The position numbers were made by a program, and so were the translations under genes. A stretch of DNA of 64,000 nucleotides, taken from positions 558,001-622,000 of the forward strand of contig NZ_VKKZ01000020.1 of the NCBI RefSeq assembly GCF_008271745.1, given 5' to 3'. The notes beneath the pieces were generated by a model, which saw nothing but the letters and a program-made list of their open reading frames with translations, was not told where the DNA came from and made no database searches. Source of the stretch: Rufibacter glacialis (lineage in GTDB: Bacteria > Bacteroidota > Bacteroidia > Cytophagales > Hymenobacteraceae). Positions 52,141 through 60,115 of this stretch are shown piece by piece. How positions within the stretch are numbered: the stretch's first letter is position 1; each line of letters starts with the position of its first letter.

Positions 52141-52491
52141 ATGCATTCGTTTTTTAGATGGTGCCTCTCCGGGCTGTTACTGGCGTGTACCGGTTGTACA
52201 GATCAGCTGTATATGAAAGTGCAGCAACCAGCAGCGGTTTCCTTCGCCTCCGCTCCTGCCCAATTTTTGGTACTCTCTCTGGATAATGTCCCTATAAAAG
52301 GATCCTCTGAGAAAACGAAGGCGGTTTATTCCAAGGCCAGACAGCAAGCCTTGGCCAGCGTTCAGGAAGAGGTAGCTAAAAGAAATATCACCAAGGCCAT
52401 CCTGGCAGACAGTGCCGATGGGGTCCCAACCCTTTTGCAGAAGTCCCCCCTTTCGCGGGAAGTGGTGCAGGAACTGTGTCTCCAGAAATAA
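52141..52491 (+). CDS. N-terminal fragment of the DUF6340-like lipoprotein
   Basis: Encodes 116 residues with the lipoprotein signal peptide and the first domain half, ending at the in-frame TAA. ATG 52141 is the first codon that gives the lipobox signal; an earlier in-frame frame start lies inside accC. Confidence 0.6.
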   Translation: MHSFFRWCLSGLLLACTGCTDQLYMKVQQPAAVSFASAPAQFLVLSLDNVPIKGSSEKTKAVYSKARQQALASVQEEVAKRNITKAILADSADGVPTLLQKSPLSREVVQELCLQK

Positions 52492-52500
52492 ACCACGCAT

Positions 52501-53100
52501 GTGCTGGCCCTGCATTCTTTGACGGCAGACATCCAAAGAACCGGAGTCACCATAGGCGACCAGGTGCCGGTTCACCCCAAGGTAGGGCGCCCAGGTTATA
52601 TATGGCATTACACCGTTCTGGTTTCCGCGCAGTGGGTACTGTATGACCGCCAAGGCTTGGTAGTGGATTCTGCTCTGGTTTCTGCCCGCACCCCCTTCGT
52701 GTTCTCCGCAGAGAATACCCGAAGCCTCACTATTCTTACCCCCTCCCCGGCCCAGTCTGGTGCTTCCATTAGTGCGGCCGCCAAGGCCAATGGTCAGATA
52801 TATGCCCAGCGCTTGAGTGCAAAAGACATAGTGGTGAATCGCCCCTACTACCGTACTGGTGATCTGGCGCCGGCTGCTGAATGGATCAAGGCCAGAAACT
52901 GGCCCGTAGCCGCTGCTTTGCTTCTGCCCCTGGCCTCTTCCGGCTCTTCTCCGGTATCCATCAAAGCAGCGTACAACCTGGCCATACTCTCTGAGGCGCA
53001 GGGCAACCGAGAAGAAGCCAGGCTATGGGCCCAACAGGCTGCCCAGGCAGGAGATGGGTTGGCACGCAAGATGCTGGCCGACCTGGATAAAAACCGATAG
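52501..53100 (+). CDS. C-terminal fragment of the DUF6340-like lipoprotein
   Basis: A 199-residue frame that could only start at GTG 52501, three codons after the stop. It has no signal peptide, although its partner is a lipoprotein. The end contains a TPR-like helix pair (SIKAAYNLAILSEAQGNREEARLWAQQA). Independent translation is doubtful. Confidence 0.55.
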   Translation: MLALHSLTADIQRTGVTIGDQVPVHPKVGRPGYIWHYTVLVSAQWVLYDRQGLVVDSALVSARTPFVFSAENTRSLTILTPSPAQSGASISAAAKANGQIYAQRLSAKDIVVNRPYYRTGDLAPAAEWIKARNWPVAAALLLPLASSGSSPVSIKAAYNLAILSEAQGNREEARLWAQQAAQAGDGLARKMLADLDKNR

Positions 53101-53104
53101 CCCT

Positions 53105-53170
53105 AAAAGCAATTCACCCGTTTGGGGCCTGTTTTTCAATAAACAGGCCCCAAACGGGTGAATTGCTTTT
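53105..53170. terminator. perfect 30-bp palindromic hairpin between convergent genes
   Basis: Arms 53105-53134 and 53141-53170 are exactly complementary, with loop TTCAAT. The inner arm reads CCCGTTTGGGGCCTGTTT, a member of the dispersed palindrome family. With A4 and T4 at the ends it can terminate both the lipoprotein gene and DUF3109. Confidence 0.9.
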
Positions 53171-53186
53171 TATCCAGGACAGGTGC

Positions 53187-53762
53187 TTATTTCACCAAGG
53201 CTTCATTCGTTACCAATTCCTCCAACTCCTGGAACCACTCCTGGCCGTAGCGCCGGATGAGCGGTTCCCGCAGAAACTTGTAAACTGGTACGCCTAACTC
53301 CTGCCCAAAAGAGCAGGCAGGGTTGCAGATTTCCCAGCGGTCGTAGTTCAAGGCCTCAAATCCGTCATATTTGGTGATTCGGATGGGGTACAGATGGCAG
53401 GAAATAGGCTTCTTCCAAGAGATCTTACCATCCAGGTAGGCTGCCTCAATGGCACACTTGAGGGTAAGGTTCTCGTCATAGATAGCGTATGCGCACTCGC
53501 GGTTCCCAATGGTGGTGGTACTGAAGTCGCCGTTGAATTCTTCTACAAATAAACCCTGCGCTTCCACGGCGGCTACGCCTTCTGCTGACATATATGGCTT
53601 TACGTAGGCATAGACCTCCGCCAGGATAGGCAATTCATCTTGTTCCAGCGGGGCACCTAAATCCCCCTCCACGCAGCAGGCGCCTTTGCATTTCTCCAGA
53701 TTGCAGACAAAGAACTTTTCTTTTAGGTCGTCTGAGAGAACGGTGTTTTGTAGTACTATCAT
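53187..53762 (-). CDS. DUF3109 cysteine-rich protein
   Basis: The 191-residue cytoplasmic protein has a Cys cluster near the N-terminus ([17 protein letters not shown]), then [27 protein letters not shown] and ICNPACSFG, the pattern of DUF3109/YkgJ-like metal-binding proteins, possibly holding an iron-sulfur or zinc site. Function unknown. ATG 53762 ([12 protein letters not shown]) is used because the promoter at 53787 would place the transcript start near 53781, downstream of the longer frame's first codon. Confidence 0.9.
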   Translation of the reverse strand: MIVLQNTVLSDDLKEKFFVCNLEKCKGACCVEGDLGAPLEQDELPILAEVYAYVKPYMSAEGVAAVEAQGLFVEEFNGDFSTTTIGNRECAYAIYDENLTLKCAIEAAYLDGKISWKKPISCHLYPIRITKYDGFEALNYDRWEICNPACSFGQELGVPVYKFLREPLIRRYGQEWFQELEELVTNEALVK

Positions 53763-53786
53763 GAGCTTCTTCTTACAGCAGAAAGA

Positions 53787-53817
53787 CAAAAGTACCGCTA
53801 TTTAAGTTCGACCGCAA
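53787..53817 (-). promoter_or_regulatory. Bacteroidota promoter for DUF3109 (TTG-N20-TACTTTTG)
   Basis: TACTTTTG (53787-53794, reverse) and TTTTTG ending at 53815 with 20 bases between TTG and the -7 box. Both boxes fit; the leader is about 19 bases. Confidence 0.78.
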
Positions 53818-53892
53818 AAACAGGAATAAGAATATCAGAAATCAGGAACACCGCCTTTTTTGTGGAGGTTTTTTACAAAAAGGACAAAATAC

Positions 53893-54321
53893 CTAAACCT
53901 CCATAACCCAAGCCAGGGCTTTTGTCTCGTTTTCAAAAAAATGGGTGTCAAACGCCACTCCTCCGCCCCCTTTCATAAGCATGTTCTCTACGGCCATCTT
54001 GTTGAAAATATCAGTAGCCACAATCACCGCCATCCGTTTTACCTGCCCCCTCCTTGAAAACTCGGGCGCCCACTCCCGGGCGGTCCATTCCTGGTCTGCG
54101 GGTCTGATGGCTTTCGCGTTGGTATTGTCCCCTATCCATCGGGTTACCGGATGTTCTGTGACCAGTTGGAGGTAAATGTCAAGAATTTGCCGGTATTCCT
54201 CACTGTTGACAAAGTCTTGCCACTGGGTCCGGACCAACTTGAGGTTCTCATCATAGGTAATGATGATTTTATCGTTTTTGAAATATATCATGTTGTGGTC
54301 TGTCTGTTTGTCTATGGGCAT
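53893..54321 (-). CDS. SpoIIAA-like / STAS-type hypothetical protein
   Basis: About 142 residues from ATG 54321. The pattern NMIYFKNDKIIITYDENLKLVRTQWQDFVNSEEYRQILD and a C-terminal VKRMAVIVATDIFNKMAVENML resembles the SpoIIAA-like STAS family, small soluble alpha/beta proteins common in this phylum. A longer frame from 54387 exists but adds a low-complexity leader. The gap from 54322 to the pcrA start holds only the pcrA promoter. Confidence 0.7.
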   Translation of the reverse strand: MPIDKQTDHNMIYFKNDKIIITYDENLKLVRTQWQDFVNSEEYRQILDIYLQLVTEHPVTRWIGDNTNAKAIRPADQEWTAREWAPEFSRRGQVKRMAVIVATDIFNKMAVENMLMKGGGGVAFDTHFFENETKALAWVMEV

Positions 54322-54608
54322 GGGAGATCTATTCTTTCTGAAATGACCGATAATACCCTGCTTTGAGCTATTCGTATTATCAGGCACTTCCTTCTCCAGC
54401 GCACTGCCCTAGGAACAAATGTAAGAAATAACCCTATTCTTTTCTTCCCATCTTCAACAAGGCCCTGACCTCCGGGTTAAGGCAGGCCCCAAAAGAATTT
54501 TGGGTTAAATTTTAAAGGAATGAAGCATCCTCGTTATATAATTGGAACCGCTACAGGCAAACCAGCAGGAATGCAGAACATGCCCTCTGATAATGCCACT
54601 TTATTCCG

Positions 54609-54616
54609 TAATTTTG
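54609..54616 (+). promoter_or_regulatory. -7 motif TAATTTTG for the helicase gene
   Basis: TAATTTTG lies 31 bases before ATG 54648, giving a leader of about 26 bases. Confidence 0.58.
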
Positions 54617-54647
54617 TGTTCTCCCTGAAGATAGAATTATTGTGAGC

Positions 54648-56885
54648 ATGGATTACCTGAAACTCCTGAATGAGTCACAGCGAGCCGCTGTTTTAAATAC
54701 CGAAGGCCCTTGTATGATTATTGCCGGGGCGGGCTCCGGCAAAACCCGGGTGCTGACCTACCGCATTGCGCATTTGCTGGAGAAAGGGATTGATCCGTTC
54801 AATATCCTCTCCCTCACCTTTACTAACAAGGCCGCCAAAGAAATGCGGGGCCGGATTGAGAAAGTAGTGGGCCCCGAGGCCAAGAACCTTTGGATGGGAA
54901 CCTTCCACTCCGTTTTCTCGCGTATCCTTCGGGCCGAGGCCCAGAAAATAGGCTATCCCAGCCACTTCACCATCTATGACTCTGATGATTCCAAAACGCT
55001 CATCCGGAACATTGTGAAGGAGATGAACCTGGATGACAAGCTCTACAAGCCCAACATGGTGCTGGGGCGCATCTCGGCGGCCAAAAACAAACTCATTTCG
55101 GTAGCGCAGTACCTGCGCGACCCGGCCATCCAAGCTGATGACGAAGCCGCGCTCCGCCCGAAAATAGGCCAGATTTTCAAAACCTATGCGGAACGCTGCT
55201 TCAAGGCCGGCGCCATGGACTTTGACGATTTGCTATTCAACACCAACGTGCTCTTCAGAGACCATGTGGACGTGCTGAACAAATACCAGCATATTTTCAG
55301 GTACGTGATGGTAGACGAGTACCAGGATACCAACTATAGCCAGTACCTGATCACCCGCAAACTTTCGGCGAAAGACCGCAACATCTGCGTGGTAGGGGAT
55401 GATGCCCAGAGTATCTACGCCTTCCGCGGCGCGGATATCCAGAATATCCTCAACTTTGAGCGTGATTACCCAGAACTGGAAGTCTTCAAACTGGAGCAGA
55501 ACTACCGCTCTACCCAGCACATTGTAAAGGCGGCCAACAGCGTCATCAAGAACAACAAGGCCCAGCTGCGCAAAGACGTGTTCTCTGAAAACGAGGAAGG
55601 CCAGCTCATTGACGTGATCAAAGCCAGCTCAGACAACGAGGAAGGTAAACTGGTAGCCCACGCCATCTTTGAGGAGAAGATGAACCAGCACCTCTCCTAT
55701 GAGGATTTCGCCATCCTTTATAGAACCAACGCCCAAAGCCGGGCCATGGAAGAGGCCCTGCGGAAGATGAACATCAAATACCGCATTGTGGGCGGTTTGT
55801 CGTTCTACCAACGCAAGGAGATCAAGGATTTGATTTCGTATTTGCGCCTGGCCATTAACCATAACGACGAGCAGGCCCTGCGCCGGGTGATCAACTACCC
55901 TAAACGCGGCATTGGCGACACCACCATTGAGAAACTGATTGTGACCGCCAATGAAACCGACCACAGCCTCTGGGAAGTGGTGAGTCACGCCACCCAACTG
56001 GTAGGCGGAAGAGCGGGCGCGGCCATTGATGATTTCGCCACTAAGATCAAGAGCTTCGCGGTTATTGCCGAACAGAAGGACGCATTTGAGGCGGCTACTT
56101 ATATTGCGAAGCACTCCGGGTTGGTAGACGACCTATACGCTGACAAATCTGTAGAGGGGCTAGCCCGGTACGAGAACATCCAGGAGCTGCTGAACGCCAT
56201 CAAAGAGTTCGTGGACGACCCCGAGAAGGAAGACAATTCGCTGGCGCTGTTCCTGCAAGACATTGCCCTGCTCACCGACTCTGACACCAAGAAGGAAGAG
56301 GAAGGCGAGTACGTGACCATGATGACCATCCACTCGGCCAAAGGCTTGGAGTTCCGGAACGTGTTCATTGTGGGCATGGAAGAGAACCTGTTCCCGAGCC
56401 AGATGATGCTGCAAAGCCGCGCCGACCTGGAAGAGGAACGCCGTCTGTTCTACGTGGCCATCACCCGCGCTGAGAAGAAACTGACCCTCTCCTACGCCAC
56501 CAGCCGCTACCAGTGGGGGAACCTGCGGGCCGCCGAGAAAAGCCGGTTTATTGACGAGATAGACCCAACCTTCCTCAACTTCAAATTCGGGGAGGAGCGC
56601 CCCACGTTTGAGAAGGTACTGCAGCGGAAAACGCCGGTTTCACAACTGGTTTCGCCGGTGAAGAAGCCGTCTGCGGCCCCTAACTACAACCCTCCGGCCG
56701 ACTTTACGCCTAGTGACACCTCTAACCTACAGGCCGGTATGCGCGTAGAGCACCCTAAATTCGGGTTTGGCACGGTGGCCAAAATGGACACCCAGGGAAA
56801 CTCTGTGAAAGCCATTATTGACTTTGAAGGGGTGGGCGAGAAAACCCTGCTCCTCAGTTTCGCCAAGCTGCGCATACACGCCTAA
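54648..56885 (+). CDS. pcrA: UvrD/PcrA-type superfamily 1A DNA helicase
   Basis: The 745-residue 3'-5' helicase works in repair and replication-conflict resolution. Motif I is AGAGSGKT (26-33), motif II DEYQDTN, then VGDDAQSIYAFRGA, QNYRST and motif VI FYVAITRAEKKL. The C-terminal about 60 residues (GMRVEHPKFGFGTVAKMD) form the Tudor-like RNA-polymerase-binding domain seen in PcrA. ATG 54648 (MDYLKLLNESQ) is preferred over GTG 54642. A heptamer array starts 5 bases after its stop. Confidence 0.95.
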   Translation: MDYLKLLNESQRAAVLNTEGPCMIIAGAGSGKTRVLTYRIAHLLEKGIDPFNILSLTFTNKAAKEMRGRIEKVVGPEAKNLWMGTFHSVFSRILRAEAQKIGYPSHFTIYDSDDSKTLIRNIVKEMNLDDKLYKPNMVLGRISAAKNKLISVAQYLRDPAIQADDEAALRPKIGQIFKTYAERCFKAGAMDFDDLLFNTNVLFRDHVDVLNKYQHIFRYVMVDEYQDTNYSQYLITRKLSAKDRNICVVGDDAQSIYAFRGADIQNILNFERDYPELEVFKLEQNYRSTQHIVKAANSVIKNNKAQLRKDVFSENEEGQLIDVIKASSDNEEGKLVAHAIFEEKMNQHLSYEDFAILYRTNAQSRAMEEALRKMNIKYRIVGGLSFYQRKEIKDLISYLRLAINHNDEQALRRVINYPKRGIGDTTIEKLIVTANETDHSLWEVVSHATQLVGGRAGAAIDDFATKIKSFAVIAEQKDAFEAATYIAKHSGLVDDLYADKSVEGLARYENIQELLNAIKEFVDDPEKEDNSLALFLQDIALLTDSDTKKEEEGEYVTMMTIHSAKGLEFRNVFIVGMEENLFPSQMMLQSRADLEEERRLFYVAITRAEKKLTLSYATSRYQWGNLRAAEKSRFIDEIDPTFLNFKFGEERPTFEKVLQRKTPVSQLVSPVKKPSAAPNYNPPADFTPSDTSNLQAGMRVEHPKFGFGTVAKMDTQGNSVKAIIDFEGVGEKTLLLSFAKLRIHA

Positions 56886-56890
56886 ACGAA

Positions 56891-57030
56891 GACTCAAGAC
56901 GTAAGATATAAGACAGAAGACTTCCCTTACTACCCGTTTTAGGCTTTATTTCCTGAATCAGGCCTAAAACGGGTAAGTTAATCATGACACCCTGGAAAAT
57001 CTTGTGTCTTATGTCTGGTGTCTTATGTCC
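56891..57030. repeat. heptamer arrays around a palindrome, pcrA-DUF4290 gap
   Basis: Left arm: five GACNNAA-type heptamers (56891-56925). Centre: palindrome ACCCGTTTTAGGC / GCCTAAAACGGGT (56932-56944 with 56962-56974), a member of the dispersed palindrome family. Right arm: four inverted heptamers TCTTNTG (57000-57027). The left arm is nearly identical to the reverse complement of 19671-19698 next to menB. Total architecture equals the menB-menE gap. Confidence 0.9.
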
Positions 57031-57046
57031 ATCCGTATTTAATTCT

Positions 57047-57054
57047 TACTTTTG
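57047..57054 (+). promoter_or_regulatory. -7 motif TACTTTTG for DUF4290-murA
   Basis: TACTTTTG 23 bases before ATG 57078; it lies just after the right arm of the heptamer array. Confidence 0.6.
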
Positions 57055-57077
57055 ACCTTGCAACACACACTATCACC

Positions 57078-57746
57078 ATGGTAGCCAGTTCCTCATTTAA
57101 ACAAGAGCTTTTGCTGCGGGAGTACGGCCGCAACGTTCAGAACATTGTACAGTACATTCTCACCGTAGAGGACCGCACCAAACGCAACCAGCTGGCCCAG
57201 CTGCTGGTGAACCTGATGGGACGCCTGAACCCCAACGTAAAGGACATCCAGGATGCCCAGCACACCCTCTGGAATCACTTGTTTGTGATGTCTGACGGCA
57301 AACTGGACGTAGACGCCCCGTTTGAGCTGAGCGCCATGGACTACCTGAATGACAAGCCCCAGCGGGTAGATTACCCTACGCAGACGCCCCGTTACAAGCA
57401 CTATGGCTCTAACCTGGAACGGCTCATTGACAAAGCCAAGCAGATCAATGATCCGCAGGAACGGGAAGCCGCCATCATCTCCATCGGGAAACTGATGAAA
57501 GTCCTGTACCGCACCTACAACAAGGACAGCGTCACAGATGAGGTCATTCTGGAGAACCTCCGCGAACTTTCCAAGAAAGAGCTGGACCTGGATCCTTCTC
57601 TGCTGGAAAAAGGCAATTTGTTTGAAAGTACCATTAAAACGCCGCAGGGCCCTGGAAACAACTTCCAACGGGAACAAAGCAACCAGAAGTACAAGAACAA
57701 CAACAACCAGAACAAGAATAATCAGAATCGCAGCAAGAATAAATAA
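57078..57746 (+). CDS. DUF4290 family protein
   Basis: The 222-residue soluble protein matches DUF4290: LLLREYGRNVQNIVQYILTVEDRTKRNQLAQLLVNLMGRLNP, HTLWNHLFVMSDGKLDVDAPFE, and INDPQEREAAIISIGKLMKVLYRTYN. It ends in an Asn/Gln/Lys-rich tail (about 195-222) likely to be disordered. It is a phylum-specific gene of unknown role that regularly precedes murA; here 6 bases separate them, suggesting a link to envelope synthesis. Confidence 0.92.
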   Translation: MVASSSFKQELLLREYGRNVQNIVQYILTVEDRTKRNQLAQLLVNLMGRLNPNVKDIQDAQHTLWNHLFVMSDGKLDVDAPFELSAMDYLNDKPQRVDYPTQTPRYKHYGSNLERLIDKAKQINDPQEREAAIISIGKLMKVLYRTYNKDSVTDEVILENLRELSKKELDLDPSLLEKGNLFESTIKTPQGPGNNFQREQSNQKYKNNNNQNKNNQNRSKNK

Positions 57747-57752
57747 GAACGC

Positions 57753-59057
57753 ATGGCTTCTTTTGAAGTAATAGGCGGCCGTACTTTACACGGCGAGATT
57801 ATCCCACAGGGAGCAAAAAATGAGGCGTTACAGATCCTGTGCGCTGTATTACTTACCCCAGAACCAGTTACCATTTCCAATGTCCCCAACATCAGGGACG
57901 TGAACAAGCTGATTGAGCTCTTGGGCGACATGGGGGTAGACGTGGAGCAGACTGCTCCAGACACCTATGTGTTCAAAGCCGAGAACGTCAACCTGGACTA
58001 CCTCTCCTCAGAAAGATTTGTGGAGCAGGCGCGTGCCATCAGAGGCTCTGTGATGATCCTGGGCCCTATGCTGGCCCGCTACGGGGTGGCCAAACTGCCT
58101 AAGCCCGGCGGAGACAAGATTGGTCGCAGAAGGCTGGACACGCACTTTCTGGCGTTTGAGAAGTTAGGTGCTAAGTTCACCTATGACGCCAATGACAGCT
58201 TCTACCACCTGGAAGGAAAAAACCTGAAAGGCACCTACATGCTGCTGGACGAGGCCTCCGTAACCGGGACCGCCAACATTGTGATGGCGGCCGTTTTGGC
58301 CGAAGGCATTACCACCATCTACAATGCCGCCTGTGAGCCTTATTTGCAGCAGCTGTGCAAGATGCTGGTACGCATGGGCGCCAAGATCAGCGGCATAGGT
58401 TCTAACATGCTCATCATTGACGGCGTGGAGAAACTAGGCGGGACCGAGCACCGCATGCTGCCCGACATGATCGAGATTGGCTCTTTCATAGGCCTGGCGG
58501 GCATGACCGGCTCAGAGATCACCATCAAAGACGCCCAGATAAGGGAATTGGGTCTGATCCCGGACACGTTCCGGCGGTTAGGCATCAAAATGGAGTTCCA
58601 TGGCGATGACATCTTCATCCCGGCCCAGGATTCCTACGAGATTGACACCTACATTGACGGCAGTATCCTGACCGTTTCTGACCATACCTGGCCTGGCTTC
58701 ACGCCTGACTTGCTGAGCATTGCCTTGGTAGTGGCTACGCAGGCCAAGGGTACGGTACTCATTCACCAGAAGATGTTTGAGAGCCGCTTGTTCTTCGTGG
58801 ACAAACTCATTGACATGGGCGCGCAGATCATCCTCTGCGATCCGCACCGCGCCAACGTGATCGGGCAGAACAAGCAGGTGCCTCTACGCGGAATCTCCAT
58901 GACCTCGCCTGACATCAGAGCAGGGGTTGCCTTGTTGATTGCCGCCCTTTCGGCCGAAGGTCGCAGTGTGATCCACAACATTGAGCAGATTGACCGCGGG
59001 TACCAGAACATTGACGGCAGGTTGAACGCCCTGGGCGCGCAGATCACCCGTATCTAG
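57753..59057 (+). CDS. murA: UDP-N-acetylglucosamine 1-carboxyvinyltransferase, Asp-type
   Basis: The 434-residue enzyme adds enolpyruvate from PEP to UDP-GlcNAc, the first committed step of peptidoglycan synthesis. K22/N23 in GAKNEALQ and the repeated alpha/beta lobes are present. The active-site loop reads PKPGGDKIGRRRLDTH, so D121 replaces the usual Cys (C115 in E. coli) to which fosfomycin binds covalently. Cys-to-Asp enzymes are active but insensitive to fosfomycin. It ends with a terminator at 59091-59126. Confidence 0.96.
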   Translation: MASFEVIGGRTLHGEIIPQGAKNEALQILCAVLLTPEPVTISNVPNIRDVNKLIELLGDMGVDVEQTAPDTYVFKAENVNLDYLSSERFVEQARAIRGSVMILGPMLARYGVAKLPKPGGDKIGRRRLDTHFLAFEKLGAKFTYDANDSFYHLEGKNLKGTYMLLDEASVTGTANIVMAAVLAEGITTIYNAACEPYLQQLCKMLVRMGAKISGIGSNMLIIDGVEKLGGTEHRMLPDMIEIGSFIGLAGMTGSEITIKDAQIRELGLIPDTFRRLGIKMEFHGDDIFIPAQDSYEIDTYIDGSILTVSDHTWPGFTPDLLSIALVVATQAKGTVLIHQKMFESRLFFVDKLIDMGAQIILCDPHRANVIGQNKQVPLRGISMTSPDIRAGVALLIAALSAEGRSVIHNIEQIDRGYQNIDGRLNALGAQITRI

Positions 59058-59090
59058 CGATCACAATAACGGCCATAGCCGATTTATATC

Positions 59091-59126
59091 AAAAAAGGGA
59101 AGTCATGTACATGGCTTCCCTTTTTT
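59091..59126 (+). terminator. murA terminator
   Basis: AAAAAAGGGAAGTCAT pairs with ATGGCTTCCCTTTTTT (one G-T), 4-base loop GTAC, T-rich tail. Confidence 0.88.
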
Positions 59127-59252
59127 TGTCTTGCTTTCCTGACGGCCTTTTTAAACCAGGAAACGAAGGCTCAAACGATTACACCTGCTAACTTATTGCT
59201 GCCCCTTTTGCGGGTTACTTATTGGTACTGACGGCATTAAGGCTAAAAACCT

Positions 59253-60056
59253 ATGCCTATGAAAACTGTTCAGACTGTACCCGTATGGATGCTCTTGTTG
59301 GGGATCTTTTCCCTGTTGATGGCCTGTGAGTCATCCCCGAAACAATCCTCTTCAGAGGCGATGGAAGCTACCGCTTCCCCAGATGCCACTGCGGAAAATA
59401 AGGAAACCCCACCCCAGCAAAATATCATCAAACATGCGGCTGTCCGGTTTCAGGTGCAGGACATGGCAAGCACTACCCAATACATTGAAAGTACCGCCCG
59501 AAAGCACCAAGGCCTGATTACCAATACGGGTCAACATACGGAGGGAGACGAGCACACCATAGACTTCGAGATCAGGGTGAGCCCCCAGAACTTCCTGCCT
59601 TTGCTAGACCAACTACAACAGCACAGCACCAAACTGGACTACCGCACCCTTTCCACGGATGATGTCTCCCTTGAGATGGTGGATGTGGCCGCTCGCCTTA
59701 AGGCCAAAAGAACGACAGAGGAAAGGTTTCTTAGCCTCCTGAAGGAAGCCAAAACCATAGAGGAGATCATCAAGGTGGAATATGAGTTGCAGCGGATCAG
59801 AGAAGACATTGAGCGGGCTGATGCCCGGCTAAGGCACCTTTCTGATCAGACTGCCTACAGCACCATCAAGCTGAGTATCTACCAAATAGTGCCCATGAGT
59901 TTCTCAGAACGGGTGGGTTTGGGGAGCCGCTTCTACAATGCCTTTGGCACCGGATGGCAGTTGTTCATTTCTTTGCTGGTAGGCGTCTGTTATCTATGGC
60001 CAGTGGTGCTTCTCCTGCTAGGGTTCTGGCTGGCTCGCAAGCATAGAATGGTGTAA
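59253..60056 (+). CDS. DUF4349 lipoprotein
   Basis: The 267-residue protein has a lipobox signal ending LLMAC, an acidic, Ser/Glu/Pro-rich linker, and the DUF4349 domain (AAVRFQVQDMASTTQYIESTARKHQGLITNTG, then LDYRTLSTDDVSLEMVDVAARLKAKRTTEERFLSLL and a coiled coil IEEIIKVEYELQRIREDIERADARL). One hydrophobic helix at the C-terminus (LFISLLVGVCYLWPVVLLLLG) ends in ARKHR. With a lipid anchor at one end and a membrane helix at the other, it probably sits in the periplasm between the two. Function unknown. Confidence 0.9.
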   Translation: MPMKTVQTVPVWMLLLGIFSLLMACESSPKQSSSEAMEATASPDATAENKETPPQQNIIKHAAVRFQVQDMASTTQYIESTARKHQGLITNTGQHTEGDEHTIDFEIRVSPQNFLPLLDQLQQHSTKLDYRTLSTDDVSLEMVDVAARLKAKRTTEERFLSLLKEAKTIEEIIKVEYELQRIREDIERADARLRHLSDQTAYSTIKLSIYQIVPMSFSERVGLGSRFYNAFGTGWQLFISLLVGVCYLWPVVLLLLGFWLARKHRMV

Positions 60057-60060
60057 AACA

Positions 60061-60112
60061 AACTTCCTGTTTAGGGGTCCTTTTCTAATAAGAAGCCCCT
60101 AAACAGGAAGTT
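60061..60112. terminator. palindromic terminator between convergent genes (GTTTAGGGG arm)
   Basis: A perfect 17-bp stem AACTTCCTGTTTAGGGG / CCCCTAAACAGGAAGTT (60061-60077 with 60096-60112) around TTTTCTAATAAGAAG. Family member; serves DUF4349 and the RNA methyltransferase. Confidence 0.88.
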
Positions 60113-60115
60113 ACC

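Larger units (their letters stand above)
52141..53100 (+). pseudogene. DUF6340-like lipoprotein gene interrupted by one in-frame TAA
   Basis: Two open frames, 52141-52491 and 52501-53100, are in the same reading frame and are separated only by the stop TAA at 52489-52491. Read through, they give one lipoprotein of about 319 residues: signal ending LLACTGC, the start QLYMKVQQPAAVSFA, a helical mid-part (VVQELCLQK), then TTHVLALHSLTADIQRTG and a C-terminal repeat region (AAYNLAILSEAQGNREEARLWAQQAA). Family members as I recall them run across this junction. A single base change, for example TAC to TAA, would explain it. It is a recent nonsense pseudogene, a sequencing error, or two truncated products. 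Confidence 0.75.

Noticed and set aside
52489-52491. Recoded stop codon (selenocysteine or pyrrolysine)
   Set aside because: The stop is TAA, not TGA or TAG, and no SECIS-like stem follows; nonsense mutation or sequencing error is simpler.
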